A DNA stretch of 64,000 bases from assembly GCA_003993805.1 (NCBI GenBank), contig RSEF01000003.1:60855759-60919758 (forward strand), in the 5' to 3' direction. Below, piece by piece: positions 25,401 to 37,400 of the stretch (positions within the stretch are counted from its first letter, which is position 1; every line of letters starts with the position of its first letter). Source of the stretch: Himantopus leucocephalus. Taxonomy: Eukaryota; Chordata; Aves; Charadriiformes; Recurvirostridae. The notes beneath the pieces are model-generated. The model searched no databases. It was not told where the DNA came from and saw only the letters and a list, made by a program, of their open reading frames with translations. The translations under genes and the position numbers were made by a program.

Positions 25401-28400
25401 TCTGCATCTACTGTATTATATGTTTACACTGATTTACTCAAGCTGGATGTAGTCATTGCCCTAGCATGCCAAGAGATCATTTCAACAGGATTTAAACGTT
25501 AATGCTAGGGAGGATTATATATATGCGTATGTATTACTAGGGAGGTATAATTAGAAGAAACAGGTTGAACTGCAGAGAAGGAAGTTTTCTGATGAATCTC
25601 AGAGAAAGCTGATGATGCTGAAACAGTTTGCAGAAAGCAATTCCAGAGGCTCCATCACTCCAGACATTTAAGAGAGACTGAATAGAGGTAACAAAATAGA
25701 TGGAGGAAACAATCCTGTACTACTCAGAGGACTGAGTGAATGAATGAATGAGCGGATTTTAAGGTTTACAACTCTGATTCATAGTTTTTCATCAGCATAC
25801 TTCAAGACCGGCTCTCTGTCAAGTATGCAGAATCACAGAGGTGGGCATAAAATTGGGAGATTTCCCAGACATTTACAACAGGAAGAAAAAAATCTTTGCA
25901 AGTTATGCCTTCTCAGAACACTTGGTAAGGTTTCTTAGAGTGGAAGATCAAAGTTAAGATGCAAAGAAAAAAACAGAGGAAGAGGCTTATTTGCAACTTG
26001 TCTGATGATCCAAAAGACACAGGAAGGTAACCACATAACAACTGTGTGCATGCATTAGTGTGTGCTGACAGACACCTTTCTGCGTCATAAACTTTTATCT
26101 GTGGAGCTAGACAAATTGAGTGGTTTGAATATGCATTATCTGACTAAGTTGAGTTTCACCGAGATGCTGTCATGTGTTTCCTGTCTCCTCTAGAGAAACC
26201 TTCCCTCCTCTCCACATTTTCATTTCCACATGCTGTGGTTTGTGCTCTCCTTACAGTCAAGTCACACTGTTACTGTTTAAAATTCTGACCTGTTTAAGCC
26301 ATACCTGCACTTCTGAGTCAGGAGATTCCAGCAGCAAAGCAAGAACTGGTAGGGCTCCTTCCTTGCATAGGACCTGTTGGATTTTCTCTGCCATTTAAAA
26401 AAAAAAAAAAAAAAGCGCTGTTAGTGTGTCTTTTCCCTTCCCTCCCAATGGAGGCACCATTCAAAAGGGATATGCATAACCATTGGATTCGGGAGGGTGG
26501 TGAAGTTGTCCAAATATATGCCAATCTGTGTGACCGGAGAGTATATAATTCAGAGTTTGTGCAATATAGCAGTACACAGACATTTTAGCAAAATGACTAG
26601 CAGGCTGTCTGATCGATTAAGCCTTTGCTGGTTTTATGCTAAAGACCATCTCAATTGCTGGAGAAGCTGAAAAACCTCAGGTATGATATTCACCATAATT
26701 TCTGTGTTAAAAAAACCAAATTATTTCAAAATTTCTGCATAATAACAGAAGTGTAATAGCCAACTGTAGAAGTCCTTACCAACCATTCCCTTCCACCATA
26801 TAGAGATAAGAGACATTGCTCACAACCGTATCTTAACAGTGGAAACCAGTGGTGTTCCTCAGGGGTTGGTATTGGAACCTGTACCATTCAACATCTTTGT
26901 TGGTGACATGGACAGTGGGATTGAGTGCNNNNNNNNNNNNNNNNNNNNNNNNNNNNNNNNNNNNNNNNNNNNNNNNNNNNNNNNNNNNNNNNNNNNNNNN
27001 NNNNNNNNNNNNNNNNNNNNNNNNNNNNCACCTGGAGTACTGCGTCCAGCTCTGGAGTCCCCAACATAGGACAGACACAGACCTGTTGGAGCGGATCCAG
27101 AGGAGGGCCACGAAGATGATGAGAGCGCTGGAGCACCTCTCCTATGAGGAAAGGGTTGTTGGGGTTGTTCAGCCTGGAGAAGAGAAGGCTCCGGGGAGAC
27201 CTTATAGTGGCCTTCCAGTACCTAAAGGGGGCCTACAGGAGAGCTGGGGAAGGACTTTTTACAAGGGCATGTAGTGATAGGACGAGGGGGAATGGCTTCA
27301 AACTGAAAGAGGGGAGATTTAGATTAGCTATTAGGAAGAAATTTTTCACTTCGAGGATGGTGAGGCACTGGAACAGGTTGCCCAGGGAATTTGTGGAAGC
27401 TCCATCACTGGAGGTGTTTAAGGCCAGGCTGGATGGGGCTTTGAGCAACCTGTTGTAGTGGGAGGTGTCCCTGCCCATGGCAGGGGGGTTGGAACTAGAT
27501 CATCTTCAAGGTCCCTTCCAACCTAAACCATTCTATGATTTAGTTGTGTGAGATAATGGTATCATCTAGATAGGTGAGACTTAATGCTGGTTTGTTTCAG
27601 AGTTAATGTATGGTAGTGCACATATTATTGCAGAGGACCAAATACTGCTTTTGCTAAAGCTGTTGGCAGATATCCCAGGAGCCTTTAATGTCTGGCCCGT
27701 AATAGTTATATTTTGCATCTTCCAACACCAAGTTAGTGGTACAAGTCAACCGTTCCTAGAGCGTGACCTTGTTGGATAAGCTTCTGAGATTGCTTCAAAG
27801 TGCTAAATGTGCTGCTAACTTTTTTGACTAAGTTATTTCTTCAACAAATGATTTTTTTTTCTGTTTCTTTGACTGATGATTTAAGTGCTTGTACGTTAGC
27901 CCCTTGGGGTTGAAAATCAAGCCTTCTTATTTTGGTACTAGGCAAAAAAGAGTCTGTACTAGCTAAAGAGAGGCCAAACTTAAATTATCAGCCTCTGGTA
28001 TCAACATGAATGCCATATGCAAAGGAAATAATTTGTTGCTCAGATACACTTTTATTCCTGCCTTAACCCTTCTGAATTGCTTTTCTATCAGTGAGAAATT
28101 TTCTTTCAGTAATCTTAGATAACCCATTAGTCAAAAAATACCTGATTGTGTGAGGTTGAGAATAGCACCAACTGCGTTTTGTTGGACTCTAGGATCGTAG
28201 GAATTGGCAAGAGACAGTAGGGGTGTAACTCCTTGAGCAGCGCCAATAGCGTCTCGGTTGGACTCTGGAGAAAAGAATCAGAGAAAAAAAGAAAGAAAGA
28301 AGAAAGAGATTGCCATCTTACTGTGAGCCAGGAGCAGGAGAACTAGCAGGACTAGATTTCTTTGGTGTTCACTTCTCTGATTCTTTGGTATATATCAAAA

Positions 28401-31400
28401 TTTCTCTGCATGCTCAAAGGAACCTGTTAAAAATTCCGAGACCTCAATGTGAAGTAAACTAACTCATGATCGCAGCTGTGCTTTTGTTTTGAGATTGGGA
28501 CGATTAAAAATAAAGGACAATAACTCCCCTTAAACAGGTCAGCACAGTGTCACACTCGCCTTGTACCGCTGGTATGTCTGATCAAGCTATTCACAGTGTG
28601 CCAACCAAAACCCACATAATTAACTGCAGGTAAGACTGAATTAATTTAGCAGGGTATATTCAGGGTCAATTTCTCTCTTTGAACGTGCCTGTGTAACTCC
28701 TTTGACAGCTACAAACAATGCAGAGTTTTCTAAAGACAGAATTTGACTTAACCACTGGAATTTGAAAAGATGCTTCTTCTCTGAAGTGGTGGTGCCTCCT
28801 TGCATGGCAGTGTATTAAGTTGTACAGTTGTATTCAACATTCTGGAGTACAAGGAGAATTCAGAAAAGATCTGCAGAGTCCCTTGAGACTCCTAGATGGA
28901 AAACTGGGGGGGGAAATAACTATAATACTTAAATAATGCTATAAGATTAACTATATACTATAAAATACTGTGTATCAAATTTATATACTCTGTATATATG
29001 TATACTACACATGATAAAGTTATACTATGCTATGAAATACAACACAATTTAGAAAAAAAATAATCTGCTTTTAGTTCTACTTCTTTTGTTTTGGACTTAC
29101 TGAAAGTAGCCTCAGCTGTGCCGTATAGAAGAGAATCCTTCCGTTATGCTCTTCCCTACCCCTCTACCATGGGGCAGTCAAAACATTTGCAGCAAATAAC
29201 CTGCTGCCACACTCACATACCTATGGTCCTCTCCCCTTTACTGTCTTATTTATATCTATACATTTTCTGTATTTTTATCTTATAAGCATTCTAGTAGCAT
29301 AATTTTGAAAAAAAATAATAAGGTTTTGGCAGTGGTGTTCTTTGAAGTTGATGAGATTAAAATGGGAATTAGACCAATGAAGAATTCTCTTAATATCATA
29401 GTATTCTGCAAATTATTTTATAAAAGGAAAAAGCAAAATCCATAGCCTATATCTTTCATTGTTTATATGAGCCAAACTGCCACTTAAGACCACAGAAGTT
29501 TTAGTTGAGTATTGCTTCATTTACGTACATTTCTAGACAGTTTAAACAATGGCCAGTCTGTGGAAGTTAGCTGAGAGAAACATGAAGCAGAAGGAAACAA
29601 GAAATCTGAAGGTATTTGGATGAGATTGGCTCTTCAGGTGCCAACTAACTCAGAGAGTTAAGAAAACGAAGCCATTATTTCTATACCTGGAGCCTATCTA
29701 TACTGGGGAACTGATACACATAGATAATCCAGGATATCTATTCAAGTTCAGCCAGTATCAGTTTAGTATTCCAGGATAAATCCCCTTCTGCCTTCATATG
29801 AATACTTTATACTCAAGAAAATACCCTCTATTCTAGAAAAAAATACTCTTATTTTTTGAGCAAAATAATTGTTCTGGGAATTGTCATGTATTTAAAAATA
29901 GCTTTTCCATGTGGGAAGCTATTATTCTGGTGAGATTTTCTGGCCAATTTTGTAGACAAGCCTTTCTCCAATCTAATCTCCCTGCGTATTGTTCTTTTGT
30001 TTCCCTCAGCGGAAACAGAAGTTCTTTTGTGTGGCTCCAACTGATGGAAACCAGTCTGATATGATGTAAACTCTAATTAGTTGAGTAAAGAAGCGAGGTA
30101 AAAAGATTGAGAATTCAGATATTGCTGCTTCCTTCATTCTTTTACACAATACACTCCATGTATGTTTGTGAATGTGGAAAAGAACCTCACATTTGGGCAA
30201 AGGGTTCATAAACGTTCAGACAGAACTTGGGCAAAATATGACAGAATACGAGCCATTGGGTGCTTCAAAGGTTTTTCTTCCTTAAAGAAACAAAACTGGC
30301 TTGATTTGGAAAAGCTTCACATCCACGACACCTCAAACAATTTTTCTGCCTGAGGGCTCCCAGGTGGTGGTCAACACTGGGAGCCCACAGTGGCAGGATG
30401 AGCTTTTACAGGCTGCTGCGGAGGGAGGTAGCACGTGGAGACCCAGACACCACATTATTTTCCGTTGGGTCATTCACCAGCTGACAAGTTCTCCTCTGCA
30501 GTCTTTGTTAGTGCCCATTATTGTGGGTTTGCTGGATTTATTTTTACATACCTCATTTTCCCTTATCCTTCTCTCCATTCTCATTCTAGTTTTGGTCAGA
30601 TAATGTGGCTGAACACTATCTGTTTCGTCAACTTGATCAGAATGAATGGAGATATCTATCTCACCAAGGTGTGTAACTGTACTATCATCTCCATAAGAGA
30701 TGTGGCAAGCTAGATTACGTTTCTCTGCTGGACCATCTGTTTGTCTAAGTAATGCAATCCCTCCACTGATGCCCCTGCAACTACTGATGCCCCTCACAGT
30801 GCTTTTAGAAGGGAACTATGTATTCAGATGCTACTCTAAAGTGGGGAAATCAGTAACATCTACGCAAGCTGGGTTTGAATAACTCACCTTGAAACCTGCA
30901 TTTGTAAATTCTTTCTTTTCACTCTGTGCCATTTGTGTGCTTGAAAATTCTCCCGTCGTACGGCACAACTTTCAATGTCCACTGCACTCAGTGCATCCTC
31001 CTTGTTTAGCTTAATGCAGATGTTCAGGCCTCCCGCAACCCTTGCTGTGAATGTTCAGTTCTGTTCCTACGTACTCTGAGAAGAGTTCTTATCCCAGAAC
31101 TGGTTTCTTTCACCCACAGATTGAAAAGGTGCAGATAATTGCAAATATGCACGTGTTCTCTTGCTGTGTGGACAAATGCCAGTGTTGGAACAAACTGACC
31201 TTCAAATCCTTTTTGTCTGCATGGGTTTGTTTGCTGTTTTTATTTTTGGCTACCTATTGCGGTGGGTAAGTACCAGACAACCCAGCTTACGTATACCTGG
31301 CAGGCACATTGCTAAACAGCTTCACTCTGTACACAGTCTTGAATGTTTATTGCAGCAGAGTTAAGACACATAACCATTCTTGGATCTGGAATTTTAGTCA

Positions 31401-34400
31401 CCTTAAAGCTACCTAAAGGTTCTTCCTAATTTGATTTTGCTTCCATATTTATCTTTTTTAAATGCCTCTGAAGCATGAATGGCTTACTTCAAGGACATGG
31501 TTGAACAGAATACTTTTCCCAAGTAGGCCCTTTAGATCAGAGTCTGCAAGTTAAAATTAAAATAAACTCTAGAGAATTGCCTCTTGCTTTAGTCTCATTG
31601 CTGTGGCAGCTAAACATAGTCTGAAAAAGAAATAAATGGATCCAGTCAGTCTAAATGCTCGTTAAACTGTGTCAGAGAGCCTCCAAACTGATCTAAATCA
31701 CTTGCAGGACTGCCTACCTCTATGTTCAGCAGACGGGTGCCTTCCTATCTAGTTTGAAAGGTCCTTGAGTGCTTAATCTGAACTACTTGTGCGCAGAAGT
31801 ACACTGACACTTAGGGGACTGTGTGATGGCATTAGGTGACCACCCTCAACAGAGAATGAAGGTGGATTGGATCTGGAGTGGCTGAGGGTTTCCATACTCT
31901 GGGTTGAAGACAGAGACACCTAGGAGAGCCAGAGTGCCTTTCAGACTAAGGAACATCCTTAGGTGCCCAAAGAAGTCGCTTTCTCTGTGGGCTGCTGAAA
32001 ACAGCTGGAGGGATATCCCTCTGTAGATCTTCAGGTGCATAACTCCACTGACCATACATAAAGAAAGCCCTCCTAGTGCCAAGCACCTAAAATTTTAGTG
32101 ATGCCATGCCTAATTTAGATATTTACATGAGGCAATTTGCATTCCACACAAAGTAATGCAATATACAAAGTTCTTGACCTGACCATAATAGCATGTGACA
32201 CTTAAAAAAAAGTTTCAAAGGGAAAAATATTTTAAAACCTGCAGATAAATAAAAGATGGGATAAAATGCAAATCAGCACTTTCACGTTGTTGGATCCTGC
32301 TTATCCACTCGCCCTTTGCAACATAAATACTTAAGTGAGGAAGGTACACTTTCACCATGCTTCTCCCAGCCTTCTGGGAGATCTGATTGCAACTTCCCAT
32401 ACTGGAGAGGAAAGCTGCTGGAATAAACACTAGAGGAAGGGAAAGACATATTTTTCATGGCTTTTATACAGGGCTTTACACGATTTGTATGGTAGAATCA
32501 CACAATTTGTGAAAGGTAGAATAAGCCAGACTAACCTGATAACCTTTCTTTTCGTAACTGTGGTTGAGCTTATCTGTCTGGATGCCAGGAAAATATCTAT
32601 ATCATGATATGAAACATGCATAGTTAAGGAAGAGACGACAGTGCTAAATGCAAGCAGTGCATGGTGGACAAGGAACTGACTAAAAACAAGTTGGCAGCAG
32701 GTTTTGCTGAACGGGAATGACCACCTGGAAGGAGACTACAAGTGGAATTCCACAGGGACTGGTCTGTTGTTGGCTTTGAACCAGAAAGTTAATACAAAGG
32801 TGTGAGTGCAGCACTCTCAATGTGTTGGTGGACTGGAATATTTTACAAATAACAGACCAGTTAGAAGACTGAAGCAATAGAAACAGAATGAAACCTTACA
32901 GTACAAAATGCAGAGACATGCACTTGGAAACATTTGTTGCAGACCCTTAATTAATTGGTGTCTGCTGAAAATAGGAGCAGAGGAGGAGAAAGACTAAGTG
33001 ATTAAGTCAGCTGCAGGATAACATCACCATGATGCAATCACAAAAAAAACTACTGTTATCATGAGCTGTACCACAAAACGTACTTCCCTGGATGCCACAA
33101 TAAAAGGCACAGGTGAGACCCCAGCTGAAATACTGCACATTTATGGTGACCTCTCTTTCAGAAGAGATGAATTAAAAATTAAACTCCTGCAGCATTTATG
33201 TACATCTTGGGACTGTAACAATGCCCGAGGTCTGTGGTATCACAAAACAGTGGATGCAATTGTTATGTTCCATTTCTGGCATATATCATTTAGGCCCGGA
33301 AAGGCTATGAAGAAGAATGGAGAGCCTCGCTTACAAGAGGAGTCTTAAGTGAGCTTGGCTTTTTCAGTCTACTAAAATGAAGGAGCCTCATCGGCATAGA
33401 CATCAGAGAGGGAGAACTACTGAAGCAAAAGCCAATGTAGACACTAATTAAGATTAAACTGGTCATGAATATATTTAGGTCGGAAATCAGAAAAAGGTTT
33501 GTAATCGTAAGAGAATGAAGGTCAGAAACACTGAGAAAGAGATCTTAACTGGAATCTCAAGAAGTTGTATTTATGATGTGGGAATACCAAAATTTGCTGC
33601 TGCATCTTATGACTCTTAAACCAATTGCAAATAGGTTGTTTCACCTTGAAATATGATGTAAGAGTTGAATGAACTCACTGCAGAGGATAAAGGGAAAGAA
33701 CAGCACACTTACCTGAAACAGCCAAAGTCATGACGCAGGCACAGGAATTACACTGGACAGTGGGATCCTCTGACTCAAGCAGGTCCAGAATTGGCTCAAG
33801 TAAACCCATTTGGACAACTAATTCTTTGTCAACTATTCATAAATTCAAGAACAAATGGACAAACAGAAAGTAAACAGTTAATGCCTTTGTGAAAAAAATG
33901 TATCCTCCTTTGACTGCTTTGGGGATCTATACTATGATTATGCAAAATAGACCTAAGATGGAAACAGCCTGAAAGGCACTCACGGTCCCGAGCTTTGTTT
34001 GCTTGATTCCTCTTCAGATTCATGAAAGAGTGTAAGAGACATTCAGAGGTTCTAGTTCAGAAAGTCCCAAATATTTCTGCCAGCAATTCTCTTTTCAAAC
34101 ATAAGGTTCATTTTGGGAAGCCTAACTGCAGCTTTCCAATAGATTCACAATTTAATCAGCTCCCCCCCTCTTTTTCTTCTGAAGTCTACCCTTTAAATAT
34201 TATTTTGTACTTGTAAATAGCGATGTGATATTATTTGCAGCAAGATTCTTAACAAAAGAAAAGAAAAAAACTAGATTAATTGAAGACTGACCCTGTCTTC
34301 TGCTGTTATGGCATAGCATGATGGAATACCTGTTGTGGCCCAGGTGCCAGGGAGCACAGTAGTAGATGTAACAAAGATTCCATTGACGAGGTGTGGGGTG

Positions 34401-37400
34401 TTCATGCCCTGTCTATCAACATAAAATTTATTGGGAAGTTTTTCATCTGCATCTCCCAGATGCAGATGAATCTCTCAATTACATTTGCCCTATTAGCCAC
34501 GGAAGAAAGTGAATTCTATTAAACATTTTATTTTTTTTTAAACCTGCAAACAACTTAAGACCAAGGTTCAGTTAATAAATAACAAGAAAATGAGCACTCT
34601 CTCACAGGCAGAGTTTATTTCTAAGAGCTGTGTCTGTTGCTTGAATGGGTAAGTAGTGGGCTCTCGATCCAAGAATGAGAATAGCATAGCTGTTCCCACA
34701 TCAGTCTGGGAATAGTTTATCAGCCTTTGCACACAGATCCAAGATCTCTTGCCACATGATATAAAATAGCTGGAGGGATCTGACATATATTGGTGCCACC
34801 AGAATCTACGTGGCTGGCAGACAGAAACAGACTCACACTTGTCTTATCAGGAACACAAAAAATGGAATTTGGATTTGTGTAGATGTGGGTGTGTAGATGT
34901 GCCCTCCTTCTGTCTGAGTCTGGCTGAAAAGATCCTTTTTCACTTGAACAGAGATGTGTTGTTAATTACTCACTGTTTCCTTCCAGCAAGAAATTGACAA
35001 GGGACAAGGAAGACATCTGCTGCACCTCCAGGTCAGCAGACCGTAATAAGGCATAGAAGGGTTCCAGATGCTCCACAGGCAGAGGAATATTCACTGCAGG
35101 AATGAGAGGAAATATTCAGAAGTCTCATCATTCACTGCAGTCACATTTTTCTCTTGTTGGTCTTAAGCCTCAGGTGCTACCATACATAGGCTGAGTGGTA
35201 TTTCCCTTCATTTAAATTCCATTGCTACTAGCAAAACAGGGCAAGTTTCCTGAAAAGGTTTTGAATAATCAAGTGCTCCAAAAACATCACGGGAAGGGAA
35301 GCAATATGCCTTGCTACCAAACAAGCCATTCCGCCTCATAGCAGGTCCTCACGTTGTGGCTATCTGCACTTTTTATCCAGCAAAAAATACATGGGATAAA
35401 GCTATCTAGCCAAGGGTCAGAATATTCTCCTTGAAGTAAATTTATAGCAAACAAATAAATAAATAAATCAATCACAGCCTGCCTGTTGCTGTTTTTTCTA
35501 CCCTTTTGTAGGACCCAAACTCTTGCTGGAATCTTATTTGGCATATCTGGGTTGACTTCTAACCATTAACAAATTACCTCAGGAGCCAAGTGCTTCCACA
35601 GAATAGTTGGGATGAAGAAGAACATTTCCTTCATAAATTTCCACTACAATCTGGCCTCTAGGGCTTTGTCGTCTTCCAAAAATTATGTAATGTGAAACCA
35701 TAAACTATCACTATGTCCATTTCTTTCCACCATAGTTTTGACTGTATTGCTCTCAGGAGATTCAGTATGCATTGACTCTAACTACTTTGGGTTCCGCTGA
35801 GTTTTTCCAGAAGTATTACAATGGCATAAATGGCAGTCTCATGAGAGATATCTCCTCACAGCAAAACCCAGAATAACTCTGCCTACATGGTAATGACAGC
35901 ATTTCCATTTTCCTTAGCAAACAACACAGCATGAAAGAAAAAAAACCCAAAGAACTCTGATTAATGAATCAAAGGGAGTTTCACCGTTCGAAAAAATACT
36001 TTTATGTATAATTATGTGAAAATTTTCTAATGCGCTGAGAACTTACTGTGCTGACTCATATGCAAATAATAGAGGGCAGCAGACTGCTGTAAACCTGGGT
36101 TTTCTGAAAAGGCTAAGGTCCTCAAGGCTTCCAGTGGGTCCTTTCCAAGTGGTGACATTTCAAAACCTGAAGATGTACAATGACAGCACAGATTCAATTA
36201 TACCTGAAAAGGGTTATTTTACAAAAAGAAATAAAATTTACAGCCAACCAAACACATGAGAACTTTTGTACGGCAACAACTCCATAGATCCCATCTATCC
36301 TTATCCGTGTTTCCATGAGCAGAAGCAACAAATAAATCTAGAATAACCTGTCCTTGGCAATGCCTCTTGTGAAGCTCACAGAGCTAGTGATTGGAAGCAA
36401 GATAAATTATAACCTTTAGATGCTTTTATGTTATCCAATATAAATGCAGGTGTTCTTGTTCTCAAAAAAAATCTTTATTTTTTCCTGATTCATAGAAGAT
36501 CTTTGTTAAAATTTATCTACTGAACACGGTGTTCCTAGTTATGAGCTATAGAAAGAGTACATATTTTTCATTTACTACATTTTAAGTTCACTGTGTTTCC
36601 TGTCCTGGGTATTATAAGAAAGGTTTTCAGGGAATAGCAACACGGATTGCAAATGGGCTTGCCCCAGGCTCAGATTTCTAGGATGAGTCTACCTGTTCTC
36701 GAGTATGATAGTTCCCCTATGAATAAACCAGATGTTCAGGAATAGCTATCAAGCAATAGCAGTCATGCATGACTTCTGTAAGTCCCTATATAATGTACTT
36801 ACAATGTGTGGAATAGAGCAGCAGAGAGGAAGAAAAAAATGGGCCATTGAACCACTGCTCAATAGTATGAACTGTTGAAAAGGTAATGTAGTATAAATTG
36901 ACTGATGGAGGACACAATTATAAGATATATTTTTCAGACAATAGATTGAAGCAGTGCATTAAAGATTGAAATAGCTCTATGAACAAGATCTAGGTACTTT
37001 ACCTCTCATGGGATAAAGAGATGCGAGGGATGTGAGGGGTGCGAACTTTCATGCCTCAGTGCAAAACTCAGCCCATATCTCAAGCCATTGGAAGGTGCTG
37101 ACATGTCAAAAGTAGCAAACTGCTACCTTCAGGATGGGGTAAGTGGGCTTCAGAGAACTGCTTCATATAAATATCAATTTCATTTAATAATTAACAATAC
37201 ACACAAAGGAAGGACTAGCCAGTGTGTGCAAAGTTGTAGAGAAAAACCAAAAATCTCTTCATGTGGTTTAATTCTGTTCCTTACACACTGACTATCTGAA
37301 CCTCCCAGATATCTGCGCATTTTTGTTTGGGAGAGTGATAAAGCAGAAGCCACTCAAAATCTTCACTTGCTTATAATACCAAGCATTTGTTGCCCTAGGT

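Noticed and set aside
27144..27458. Open frame of 104 codons, [20 protein letters not shown]...
   Set aside because: It is the C-terminal end of the CR1 ORF2 protein inside the LINE copy, not a host gene.
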